Source: Lachnospiraceae bacterium (GTDB lineage: Bacteria; Bacillota; Clostridia; Lachnospirales; Lachnospiraceae). From it: a stretch of 46,590 nucleotides of DNA. Positions 16,441 to 25,609 of the stretch are shown one piece after another. A program made the position numbers and the translations under genes. How positions within the stretch are numbered: position 1 is the stretch's first letter; each line of letters opens with the position of its first letter. The DNA is taken from assembly GCA_017521985.1 (NCBI GenBank), contig JAFXAZ010000053.1, forward strand, positions 1 through 46,590, in the 5' to 3' direction. The notes beneath the pieces were generated by a model. That model worked only from the letters and a program-made list of their open reading frames with translations, did no database searches and was not told where the DNA came from.

Positions 16441-18075
16441 ATGAGAAAGAAATTACTTTCCGCACTTTTGGCTACGGCTATGGTAGTATCTGTATGTGCA
16501 TGTGGCAATACAGAGCCTGCAAATGGCAGTGAGTCAGAAACAAAACAATCTGAAGTTGAGTCTTCTGTGTCAACTTCACAGTCAACTGAAGTGGTAGAAG
16601 AAAATGATTCTTTATATCCTTTAGTAGACGAACCAATTACTGTTACAGGTGTTGTAATAGGAGAAAAAGAATACAAAGATATTATTGTATGGGATAAGGT
16701 TGCAGAGATCACAGGCGTCAACTTTGAATGGATTACTGTTGATAAAGAAGCAATCAATACCTTCTTATCAGCTGATTGGGAATTCGATTTCATCCACACC
16801 AGAACTTTGGCTGATACCATCGTGAATGACTATGGTGTGTTAGGTGGCAGATTTGCAGATTACAATGATTATCTGGAGTTAATGCCTAATTTACAGAAAA
16901 CAATTGAGGAGTATCCGGAAGCAAAGAAGGCAATGACAGAAATCAATGGAGAAATGTATAGCTTACCATATATTGAAGCGTCTGCAACTGCAACACAAGT
17001 CAGAGCATATTATCGCACTGACCTGTTGGAGAAATACGACATTCCAGTTCCAAAAACAACCGAGGAATTCTATGAAGCATTAAAAACTTATAAGGAAAAG
17101 AACGGTACTGCAGGATTTAGTGGAGCCTCTTTAAGGGAAACACAGTATTGGGGTCCTATGCTGTATGCTGCATTTGGTACCAGTGTTCAGCCTGATTTTG
17201 AAGATGACGGAACAGGTACTGTTGTATATAACCGTACTTCTGAACAGTACAAGCTTTATCTTGAGTTTATGAACAGACTCTATAAAGAAGAATTGATTCA
17301 GCAGGAATACATGACCAATGATATCAATGTTGCTATCGGACTGGCTCGCAGCGGTGATACCGTATTCTATGCAGATGAAGCTCACAGCTTAATGCCTGAG
17401 GATTTTGCAGATGGTGAAATGCACCTGAGCGTAATGGCACCGTTAACAAGTGAATACTCTGATGATCAGGAAGTTTTAAGACAGCTTATTGTATCTAAGG
17501 GCGGTATGTATCTGAATGCAGAATCTGAGAATCTTGAAGCATTGGTACAGGCACTTGATATTATGTACGCAACAGAAGAAGTAGTAGAAGGTTCCGGCTT
17601 ACACGGTATGAGCTTCTGCTATGGTATTGAAGGCGTTGATTACATCAAGAATGACGATGGTACTTATGAACTGGTTACTCCAGAAGGCTTCGATAGCTTT
17701 ACAGCATACCAGTACGGTACCTTGATTGTAAATAATGCAGGTCGTGCAACTGATTTGGAAGGTTATATTACTTCTACACCTGGTAATGCTCAGGCAAGAC
17801 AGATTGGTTTCAGAGATAATATATTCCCATATGCTTGTGATGCTTCTAAAGTATTTCCGGCAAGTTTCATTAAGTTCACAACAGATGAGCAGGATGTTAT
17901 TACAACAAGATACACTGATATTCAGAAGCATGTTACAGAAATGAGAGATAAATTCATTACCGGTATTGTAGACATTGAAACAGGTTGGGATGAATACTGC
18001 AAGGCTATTGAAACTATGGGTATTGATGAGGTACTTGAAGTATATCAGGCTGCATATGACAGATGGAATCAGTAA
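16441..18075 (+). CDS. Extracellular solute-binding lipoprotein of importer 2 (LplA-like)
   Basis: A 544-residue binding lipoprotein with signal peptide and lipobox VCAC (lipidated Cys21), then a Ser/Glu-rich linker and the two-lobed binding fold from about residue 55. It is last in its operon, whereas the counterpart in importer 1 is first. It shares overall length and plan with the protein at 8327, but the sequences differ enough (for example DEPITVTGVVIGEKEYKDII against EEPITLTVAALTNNEYILED) that distinct ligands are likely. Confidence 0.9.
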   Translation: MRKKLLSALLATAMVVSVCACGNTEPANGSESETKQSEVESSVSTSQSTEVVEENDSLYPLVDEPITVTGVVIGEKEYKDIIVWDKVAEITGVNFEWITVDKEAINTFLSADWEFDFIHTRTLADTIVNDYGVLGGRFADYNDYLELMPNLQKTIEEYPEAKKAMTEINGEMYSLPYIEASATATQVRAYYRTDLLEKYDIPVPKTTEEFYEALKTYKEKNGTAGFSGASLRETQYWGPMLYAAFGTSVQPDFEDDGTGTVVYNRTSEQYKLYLEFMNRLYKEELIQQEYMTNDINVAIGLARSGDTVFYADEAHSLMPEDFADGEMHLSVMAPLTSEYSDDQEVLRQLIVSKGGMYLNAESENLEALVQALDIMYATEEVVEGSGLHGMSFCYGIEGVDYIKNDDGTYELVTPEGFDSFTAYQYGTLIVNNAGRATDLEGYITSTPGNAQARQIGFRDNIFPYACDASKVFPASFIKFTTDEQDVITTRYTDIQKHVTEMRDKFITGIVDIETGWDEYCKAIETMGIDEVLEVYQAAYDRWNQ

Positions 18076-18131
18076 TTGTATAATGTGAAGCGATACCAAA
18101 ATAAATGATTATATAATTATTTGAGTAATGG

Positions 18132-18190
18132 ACGGAGTTTGAGACAATTCAAGAAATCATAGCGAATTGTTTCAGGCTCCGTTTGTATAT
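18132..18190 (+). terminator. Intrinsic terminator after importer operon 2
   Basis: Arms 18132-18150 and 18164-18182 form a 19-bp stem in RNA, three of the pairs G-U, with a 13-base loop and followed by TTGTATATT. It separates the binding-protein gene from the large secreted protein gene, which would therefore need its own promoter in 18183-18225. Confidence 0.7.
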
Positions 18191-18236
18191 TGATAGTTTA
18201 ATGCGATAAGTTTTCTTTTATTATAAGGAGGGAACA

Positions 18237-21200
18237 ATGAAGCGATTTAAAAAAATTCTGACCATATTACTGACCTTGGTAATGTGTGTTTCAACAGCCC
18301 TGCCGACTCAGGCGGCAGCACCGGTTACGCAGGATGGTATCTCTTTGACAGTCACACCGGACAAAACAGAATACAGTCAGGGTGAAACCATTACTGCAAC
18401 AGTGAAAGTAGAAAATACAAATGATTTTGCAGTGGCAGACGTATCACTGGAGGGGATCACTCCGGAAGGATACGGTTTAGGAATAGGAGAAAACGACAGC
18501 CTGATCATCGGCTCCCTTGCTGCAGGCGCTTCTAAAGAGATTTCTGTAAGCTTTGTGCCTATAATACAAGGCGAGAAAATCTATGAGACAGATCTGGAAC
18601 TCGCACCACCATTTGTTATAGCTTACCATGGCAATGTTATAGAGTGGATTGACGAGCCCGGAAACGAAGACAACAAGGTATTGAGATTTTTCAGAAACAA
18701 TGGAACAGATTTTCATATCGACCTGTTGAATATTAACACGGATTATGACTACGTGGTGTATGATTTTGATGTTAAGCTTTTAAATGCCGCCGAAACATAT
18801 TTTGTCGTACAGCTGAAAGATACGAATTCCAAATATTCCCAAATATGCAAGATTGATGACGGTGTGGTTTCTGCGAAGGGCGTGGACTTAGGTACTACTT
18901 TGGCAGATAACACATGGTACAACATTGCAGTGGCATATAACTATGCAGCCAGAGTTTGCAGCATCTATATTGGTGGGACGCTGGTGAAAAACAATATTGC
19001 AATGGAAACCGGCTTTGGCGATTCCGACATTGCAAGTTTGCTGAGATTTTATTGTCCTAATTTAAACGACTCTACAGAGTTTTTGATCGACAATGTCAGA
19101 GTGTATAAAGGTACAAAGCCCTGTGAGGATTTGATTGAACCGGAAGTCGTAATTGAAATTGACCCGGATAAATCCATTTTCACACAGGCATCCTACAATG
19201 GAAAATATGCAACCAGTCAGTATGACGAGCTGCTTACAAGGTATATTTCTCTTCATACGAGAAACGGCATGGTCTATAAGGATGGTGTGAAGACTTTGCT
19301 GAAGACTGCACCTGTGGCAACGGGAAGCGGTTATTTGGTAGCTATTGACGAAATATGTACTGTTTTAGGCGTTGAATATGCAATTGATAGTACCACCAAC
19401 AAGGTAACGATCAATAGTAGAGAGGCGGATAGCAGTAAGATTTCAACAATCACCGGTGAAAGTGGTGAAAAGCCTGCAATTGATGCGCAGTATTTCTTTG
19501 AAACAATTCTGGAAAAGGTTGTTTCTATTGATACAGAGGCAAAAAGCGATGGCATGATGATTGCCGGAGCCAGTACATTTAGCTGGCCAACGGAAACGTG
19601 GGACACCTCCAGCGTATTCAGCAGTCGTACTGCTTTGCAAAATCTAAACGATTATCTGCTTTTTGAACGACCTACAGCATCAACCATTCTGACAACATAC
19701 AAAAGCTCTGATGTAAAAGGTCAGCACCCGAGAATTCAGGCTACAGCATCGGATTTTGCAAGAATCAAGGAAGAAGTACAGAACAATACTCTTATGAACA
19801 CATGGTATCAGCAGCTCATAACCGCAGCTGATTATCTGGTGGAAGAAAGTACAGAGGCCCTGAAATACGAATTAAGAGATAATGTTAGATTACTTTATGT
19901 ATCCAGAGATATGTTAGACCATATGTACACACTCGGTATGGCATATCAACTAACAGGAGATACCAAGTATGTAGACCGTGCATGGGTGGATTTGTATGCG
20001 GTATCAAACTTTAAGGACTGGCATCCGGAGCATGATTTGGACCCGGCAGAAATGATGGCAGCGGTAGCAATCGGTTATGACTGGATGTATGAAGGACTTA
20101 GTGAAACACAGAGAGAAACCATTGAAAAGGCTGTTTATAAGAATTGCTTTTATGATGCGACAATGGCATATCAGAGCAATAAGGGTAAGCTAGGCGGAGC
20201 TGTTCTGTCCGGTATTAACCACAATATTGTTTTAAATGGCGGCTTTGCAATGGGAGCCATGGCATTTATGGATGTATACCCGGACGAGAGTTCTTATATT
20301 CTTTCAGGAGCAATTAGAGCAGCCGATATTATGCTGACAGAATATGGTCCGGAGGGTGCATGGAAAGAAGGACCGGGTTATTGGGAATATGCCACACAGT
20401 ATACTTCCAAGATGCTGTCTTCTCTGGAAACCATGTTTGGTACATGCTTTAGTCTTGATGTCTGTGAGGGATTGAATACAGCAGCTAATTATATTCTAAG
20501 CATGCAGTCTGATCTGGGGATCTTTAACTATGGGGATGGATCACCGGAAAATTATTATGTACCGGAATTGTTCTACTTATCCAATAAATATGGCGATGAG
20601 AATATCACTTCTGGAGTACTGGAAATGAATCATGGAAAAATGCTTGATAATGAAAACGTTGTACTTTCTTTACTCTGGTACGATACAGATATTCAGGAAG
20701 GCTCCATAAGCATGCCATTGGATAGCGTATACTGGACAGAGGGTGTAGCAGCTTTTCGTGATGAATGGACGGACGGAGTAACTACCTATGCAGCTATTCA
20801 TGGAGGAAGTACACAGCTATGTCATGCCCAGGTAGATGGTGGTACTTTTGTATATGATTATGCAGGTGTCAGATGGGCAAAGGAACTGGGCAGCACGCCT
20901 TACGATACTGATGTGACGGCACAATATCACGTAGAGGGCAAACGTTGGCTGCTTTACCGTTCAAGAGCCGAAGCACACAATACCATCGTTATCAATCCGG
21001 ATAACAGTGCAGGTCAGGTAATTAATTCTACTGCAAAGTTGACTCGTTTTGAAAGCGATAATAAGGGTGGTATTGCAGTGCTGGATATGACTGAGAATTA
21101 TGCTGAAAATGCATCCGGTGCAGTAAGAGGCTTCTTCTTTACAGATGACAGAACCAGCTTGGTAGTACGTGATGAGATTTCCTTATCTAAGGATGACTCC

Positions 21201-24200
21201 ACCGTATATTGGTTTATGCAGACAGATGCATCTGTAGAAATTGCGGAAGATGGAAATGCAGCAACACTGACTAAGTCCGGCAAGCAGGTAACATTAGAAT
21301 TTGTTACAAGCGGCACATGTACAGCAGAATTATCTGTAGGACCATCTATAAGAATGGAAACCAGTACAAGTCCGATTACAGGAGGCACTACGAGCAGAAC
21401 ATCTGACATTGAGGATCCGAGTGTCAATAGAATTGCAATTAAACTGACCGGTGCAAGCGGAGATGTAGCTATTACATCCAAACTTACTCCTGTAGGTGTG
21501 AACAGTACATCTGTTGAGGACTATGATAAGAGCATATCTGACTGGAAGATAGAGGAAGGTAAGATTGCTGCAAAACCGGAAGTACAGAGTGTAGTTATTG
21601 ACGGACGTGAAGTAAAATTTGATAGTGCAAATCAGGCAACCTTCCTTTGCGTAGAAGGAAAGTATGACAGTGTTCCATCTGCTGTTGTAACCGTGGACGA
21701 AAGCAAATACACCTATGAAGTGGTAAATGCTACGACCACAGATGGAGGTACTACCTCTATTATTGTAAAAGATAAAGAAAAGGCAAATGTATATACCGTT
21801 TATACCGTGAATCTGGTAGAATTACCTGTGGCAGTGGTGCCGGTTGGTTTTGACAATATGGAGGCATTGCAGGTAATTGCAGTTGAGGCAAGTGCGGAAC
21901 CGGAAGCAAATGTAGGTAATGTGGCATGGAAGAGCCTTGACCAGAATATCTCCTCTCGTTGGACATCCCAAGGAATTGGCAACTGGATTTTATTTGAATT
22001 AGAAGAAACTGCAAATGTAGATAATCTTTTGATTTTGTTTAAGAACGGACACATTCGTTCTACATACTTTAATGTAAGTGTGTCAACAGACGGTGTAAAA
22101 TATACGCAGATATATTCCGGCAAGTCCGGAGGCACAGCAATCGGCAGTGCAGAAGCATATGAACAGTTTGATTTGGGCGGCGTAACAGCAAAGTACATTA
22201 AGATTGGCTGTAACGGTAACTCTTTACAAGGTACGACAACCGGTTGGAATAATATTGGTGAAGTGGTATTTACCAGTACGGTTGTAGAGTCTGGAGAGAC
22301 TCCAACTCCGTCACCAACTCCGGGAACAGAAGAGACTCCAAGCCCTACTCCAGATGGAGGCAAGGATGTAACGATTATAATTGAAAGTACAGATACAAGT
22401 TACACGAAGAACAGTAATGAGGTGGTAATCATTCATTGTACCGGCGAATATGATGAACTCGTAGGCGTGGACATGGATGGTAAAGAGGTTGATGCTTCTA
22501 ACTATACTGTTGCAGAGGGTTCTACTATTGTAGAATTCAAGAATGCGTATTTGGAAACATTGTCTGCTGGGAAGCATACAGTAACACTTAGATATACAGA
22601 GGGACGCAGTGTGTATTCTGGATTTACAATTATTGCAAAAGCAAGTGGTGATGCTACTGATAATAATGAGTCAACATTAGACGATAATTACAGTGATGGA
22701 AACGAAGAGTCAACCGATGCACAGACACCGGAGCAGACTGCAACAAGTGATGACAGTAATTTGTTACTCTGGATTATATTACTTGTAATATCCCTTGGCA
22801 CTGTTGGAATACTTTGCGTGGTCTATCGAAAGAAATTAAAGGGTATCCTGGTTCTCGTGCCGGCATGTGTACTGTTGGCGGGCTTGTCGTCAAATGCATT
22901 GCAGGCGCAGGCAGCGGAGGATGTTAATACACTGACTGCCACAGAAACGGTGAAGGTTGGAGATGCAGAGGTTACCTTTGGATTTAAGGTGAATTACGCA
23001 CTGAACATGGGCTACGAGGAAGATTTTGAGTACACAGGCGAGACACCGGATTATCTGCATCAGAATTTTAGTAGAGCAGACGGTGTTTATGTAGCCTTAG
23101 GTACCGCTAATGCAGTCAAAGATGCGCAGACGGGAAATACTACATTGAAAATCAAGGCTGACAATGAAATATATCAGGTTAATACAAGGTGGAGTAGTCT
23201 CAGTACACACACAGATGAATCAACTATAAGAGATTTAACCGGAATGTCAGTGGTGTATGAGTTTGATCTGATTCCTAATACCATAGGAGGTCTGAGAGTA
23301 AACTTAAGGTCTCAAAATGGCGGTACAAAATATTGCCATATATGTTCTGTGGATGATAACGTTCTGACATTTCAGGGTGTTACAGATGAAATAAGAATGG
23401 AGAATAGTAAGACCTATAAGATTGCTGTAGTGAATAAATACGGCACAGGAAAGCGTGATGTTTATGTAAATAATAATAAGATTGCAGCTGACATTGAGAT
23501 TCCTAACTGGAGCAATCTTAAACCATCAGCAATGAATGCTTTTATTCGTTTCCATTATGACAAAGCCACAACTGCGGAATTTGATATTGATAATGTCAAG
23601 GTATATGAGGGTAACAAGCCGGATTGGTATGAAGAAACACCGACACCAGGAATTACCATAGGTACACAGCCTACCGCAGTAGGAGTAAGGGTTGGTGAAA
23701 AGGCTACCCTTACAGTAGCAGCAACTGCATCCGATAACGCGACAGTAACCTATCAGTGGTATAGCTGCACAGATGTTGATAAGACGGCTGCAACAGCGAT
23801 TGATGGTGCAACCAGTGCGACATATGAAGTGACACCAGCAGAAGCAGGAACTGCTTATTATTACTGCAAAGTATCTGCAAAAGATGCAAAGAGTGTTGAT
23901 TCAGATGTGGTGTCTGTAAAAGCGACGGTAATTTCCTTCGCAGAAACTTTCGATGAGGAAAACTTCAGTACGATTAAGTGGAAAGGTGCAGGAGCAACAC
24001 AGGGTATTGCTATCAGCTTTGAAAACACTGGATACTCAATTAAAGAAGACGAAAATGACAGTACCGATAAGGAACTGTGCATTTCAACTTCATCCGGAAA
24101 TGTGGATGCAAGATTCAGTAATGATGAAGCTTGGGAAGATGCTAGTTCTACTTCTGATTTGAGCCAAAAGAAGTTGGTATATGAGTTTGATTTAAAAATT

Positions 24201-25460
24201 AAGGAAGGTAATCAAGCGAACTTCAAGGTATTACTTAGAGCATCTGACAGACAGCTGTCGCTGCTTTGTAAGGTGGACAAAAATAATTTGAAGCTTGTTG
24301 AAGGAACAGAAACAATAGATTTAAAAGAATTAACTGCGGGAGAATATACAATAACGATTGCTTGTGACTTTGCAACCGGAAAGCAGGATGTGTATGTAAA
24401 CAACAGAGCTTTGAAAAAAGATGTAACAATGCAAAATATCGATGCTTTTAATGAAGCGAAGGTTAATGATTTGTTGCGATTTGAATTAATAACAGATTCT
24501 GTATTTGCACTTGATAATATCAAAGTATACGAAGGTAAATATACAGGTGAAATTATTGATACACCGACATCGGTAATCACTATTGGTACACAGCCTACAG
24601 GAGCAACAGTGGAAGTGAATGCTGAAGCTACCCTTACAGTAGCAGCAACTGCAACTGAGAATGCGGCAGTAACCTATCAGTGGTATAGCTGCACAGATGC
24701 TGATAAGACGGGTGCAACAGAGATTCGTGGTGCAACCAGTGCAACATATAAAGTGACACCGACTGAGCTTGGTACAACCTATTATTATTGTGAAGTTTCA
24801 GCATATGGTGCAGAAAGTAAACTTTCTGATGTTGTGTCAGTAAAGGCAGACAAAAAGGTATTATGCAACCTTGATTTCGCAGACAATTCCTGTGTTCAAA
24901 CGTGGAAAGGAGCGACCGGACAGGGATTTACAACTAACAATGCGAATTACTCCATTAGCTCAGGAGTTATGGCGTATACGGGTATAAAAAGCGGCAACGA
25001 GGTTTATTTGGATATGCGTTGGCATCAGAACTCTTGGAATGACAGTACAGCTACATCTGATATGACCGGAAAATATGTGGTGTATGAGTTTGATTTAAGG
25101 ATTCCGGAGAAGGTGACTTCAACATTCTTTGTGCAATTGAGATATCATAAAGGTGATAGCAGGGCGACGGTAACGATGTTTAAGGTGGACAGCAATGTAC
25201 TTAAAGATCTTGTTGGTACCAAAGGTGAAGAAAAAGCGCTGTCCACAAATAAATGGTACAACATAGCAATGAAGTGTAATTATAAGACAGGAAAATATGA
25301 TTTGTATTTGGATGATTCTGTGATTTCACAGGGAGACATTCCAAATGCTTTGAAGACGTATGTTACCAATATTAATGATTTAGTACGCTTTCTGGTTAGA
25401 GATCCTTCAACTCAGTTTGAATTGGATAACTGTAAAGTATACGAGCTACTTCAGGAATAG
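18237..25460 (+). CDS. Giant secreted heparinase II/III-fold polysaccharide lyase-like multidomain protein
   Basis: A 2407-residue exported protein. A signal peptide (1 to about 27, ending TQAAA) is followed by a beta domain with TPDKTEYSQGETITATVKVE, a LamG-like domain (about 125-300), and a copper-amine-oxidase-N-like domain (about 325-415). A heparinase II/III-type alpha-toroid plus beta-sandwich (about 490-1100) has plausible catalytic residues Asn661/His662 (GINHNI), Tyr715 (GPGYWEYA) and His855/His863 (HGGSTQLCHAQVDGG). Next come an F5/8 type C carbohydrate-binding domain (about 1200-1346), a PTPSPTP linker, an Ig-like domain, and a transmembrane helix (about 1509-1530) with RKK. A second hydrophobic segment ending ALQAQAAED (1537-1561) resembles a signal peptide. 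The remainder is LamG-like, Ig-like, LamG-like, Ig-like, LamG-like. AGGAGGG precedes the ATG. It probably cuts an extracellular uronic acid glycan by elimination, feeding the GH88 enzyme. The substrate is not determinable here; the PL33-type group (hyaluronan/gellan lyases) is one possibility. Confidence 0.82.
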   Translation: MKRFKKILTILLTLVMCVSTALPTQAAAPVTQDGISLTVTPDKTEYSQGETITATVKVENTNDFAVADVSLEGITPEGYGLGIGENDSLIIGSLAAGASKEISVSFVPIIQGEKIYETDLELAPPFVIAYHGNVIEWIDEPGNEDNKVLRFFRNNGTDFHIDLLNINTDYDYVVYDFDVKLLNAAETYFVVQLKDTNSKYSQICKIDDGVVSAKGVDLGTTLADNTWYNIAVAYNYAARVCSIYIGGTLVKNNIAMETGFGDSDIASLLRFYCPNLNDSTEFLIDNVRVYKGTKPCEDLIEPEVVIEIDPDKSIFTQASYNGKYATSQYDELLTRYISLHTRNGMVYKDGVKTLLKTAPVATGSGYLVAIDEICTVLGVEYAIDSTTNKVTINSREADSSKISTITGESGEKPAIDAQYFFETILEKVVSIDTEAKSDGMMIAGASTFSWPTETWDTSSVFSSRTALQNLNDYLLFERPTASTILTTYKSSDVKGQHPRIQATASDFARIKEEVQNNTLMNTWYQQLITAADYLVEESTEALKYELRDNVRLLYVSRDMLDHMYTLGMAYQLTGDTKYVDRAWVDLYAVSNFKDWHPEHDLDPAEMMAAVAIGYDWMYEGLSETQRETIEKAVYKNCFYDATMAYQSNKGKLGGAVLSGINHNIVLNGGFAMGAMAFMDVYPDESSYILSGAIRAADIMLTEYGPEGAWKEGPGYWEYATQYTSKMLSSLETMFGTCFSLDVCEGLNTAANYILSMQSDLGIFNYGDGSPENYYVPELFYLSNKYGDENITSGVLEMNHGKMLDNENVVLSLLWYDTDIQEGSISMPLDSVYWTEGVAAFRDEWTDGVTTYAAIHGGSTQLCHAQVDGGTFVYDYAGVRWAKELGSTPYDTDVTAQYHVEGKRWLLYRSRAEAHNTIVINPDNSAGQVINSTAKLTRFESDNKGGIAVLDMTENYAENASGAVRGFFFTDDRTSLVVRDEISLSKDDSTVYWFMQTDASVEIAEDGNAATLTKSGKQVTLEFVTSGTCTAELSVGPSIRMETSTSPITGGTTSRTSDIEDPSVNRIAIKLTGASGDVAITSKLTPVGVNSTSVEDYDKSISDWKIEEGKIAAKPEVQSVVIDGREVKFDSANQATFLCVEGKYDSVPSAVVTVDESKYTYEVVNATTTDGGTTSIIVKDKEKANVYTVYTVNLVELPVAVVPVGFDNMEALQVIAVEASAEPEANVGNVAWKSLDQNISSRWTSQGIGNWILFELEETANVDNLLILFKNGHIRSTYFNVSVSTDGVKYTQIYSGKSGGTAIGSAEAYEQFDLGGVTAKYIKIGCNGNSLQGTTTGWNNIGEVVFTSTVVESGETPTPSPTPGTEETPSPTPDGGKDVTIIIESTDTSYTKNSNEVVIIHCTGEYDELVGVDMDGKEVDASNYTVAEGSTIVEFKNAYLETLSAGKHTVTLRYTEGRSVYSGFTIIAKASGDATDNNESTLDDNYSDGNEESTDAQTPEQTATSDDSNLLLWIILLVISLGTVGILCVVYRKKLKGILVLVPACVLLAGLSSNALQAQAAEDVNTLTATETVKVGDAEVTFGFKVNYALNMGYEEDFEYTGETPDYLHQNFSRADGVYVALGTANAVKDAQTGNTTLKIKADNEIYQVNTRWSSLSTHTDESTIRDLTGMSVVYEFDLIPNTIGGLRVNLRSQNGGTKYCHICSVDDNVLTFQGVTDEIRMENSKTYKIAVVNKYGTGKRDVYVNNNKIAADIEIPNWSNLKPSAMNAFIRFHYDKATTAEFDIDNVKVYEGNKPDWYEETPTPGITIGTQPTAVGVRVGEKATLTVAATASDNATVTYQWYSCTDVDKTAATAIDGATSATYEVTPAEAGTAYYYCKVSAKDAKSVDSDVVSVKATVISFAETFDEENFSTIKWKGAGATQGIAISFENTGYSIKEDENDSTDKELCISTSSGNVDARFSNDEAWEDASSTSDLSQKKLVYEFDLKIKEGNQANFKVLLRASDRQLSLLCKVDKNNLKLVEGTETIDLKELTAGEYTITIACDFATGKQDVYVNNRALKKDVTMQNIDAFNEAKVNDLLRFELITDSVFALDNIKVYEGKYTGEIIDTPTSVITIGTQPTGATVEVNAEATLTVAATATENAAVTYQWYSCTDADKTGATEIRGATSATYKVTPTELGTTYYYCEVSAYGAESKLSDVVSVKADKKVLCNLDFADNSCVQTWKGATGQGFTTNNANYSISSGVMAYTGIKSGNEVYLDMRWHQNSWNDSTATSDMTGKYVVYEFDLRIPEKVTSTFFVQLRYHKGDSRATVTMFKVDSNVLKDLVGTKGEEKALSTNKWYNIAMKCNYKTGKYDLYLDDSVISQGDIPNALKTYVTNINDLVRFLVRDPSTQFELDNCKVYELLQE
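23652..23922 (+). repeat. Ig-like domain repeat, copy 1, in the giant lyase-like gene
   Basis: Encodes an Ig-like domain of about 90 residues (TIGTQPT ... VTYQWYSCTDVDKT ... TAYYYCKVSA). The DNA is nearly identical over long stretches to the copy at 24576-24849 (shared runs include ctacccttacagtagcagca and taacctatcagtggtatagc), which points to recent tandem duplication of a domain pair. Confidence 0.85.
24576..24849 (+). repeat. Ig-like domain repeat, copy 2, in the giant lyase-like gene
   Basis: Second copy of the Ig-like unit (TIGTQPT ... VTYQWYSCTDADKT ... TTYYYCEVSA). The LamG-like units between the Ig copies are more diverged than the Ig copies themselves, so the Ig copies were probably duplicated later or homogenised by recombination. 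Confidence 0.85.
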
Positions 25461-25471
25461 TATTTTGGCTA

Positions 25472-25501
25472 AGCACCAGTGTTTTTGTAAACATTGGTGC
25501 T
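25472..25501 (+). terminator. Hairpin after the giant lyase-like gene
   Basis: AGCACCAGTGTTT (25472-25484) pairs with AAACATTGGTGCT (25489-25501) with one G-U pair and a 4-base loop. The following bases are A-rich, so it may stabilise the 3' end rather than terminate. A second, 8-bp stem (GAAAACCC with GGGTTTTC) lies at about 25519-25544. Confidence 0.4.
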
Positions 25502-25609
25502 AAAACCATAAACAACGAGAAAACCCGTAAAATCAAGGGTTTTCGGCATTAAAAAAAATGTCTAAGAATTATAACTTGCTAATGTATGGAAAAGGGGAGG
25601 AATGGAACT

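Noticed and set aside
22311-22363. CTCCAACTCCGTCACCAACT-type repeats considered as a CRISPR or minisatellite
   Set aside because: They encode a short Pro/Thr linker in frame with the large secreted protein; there are no spacers.
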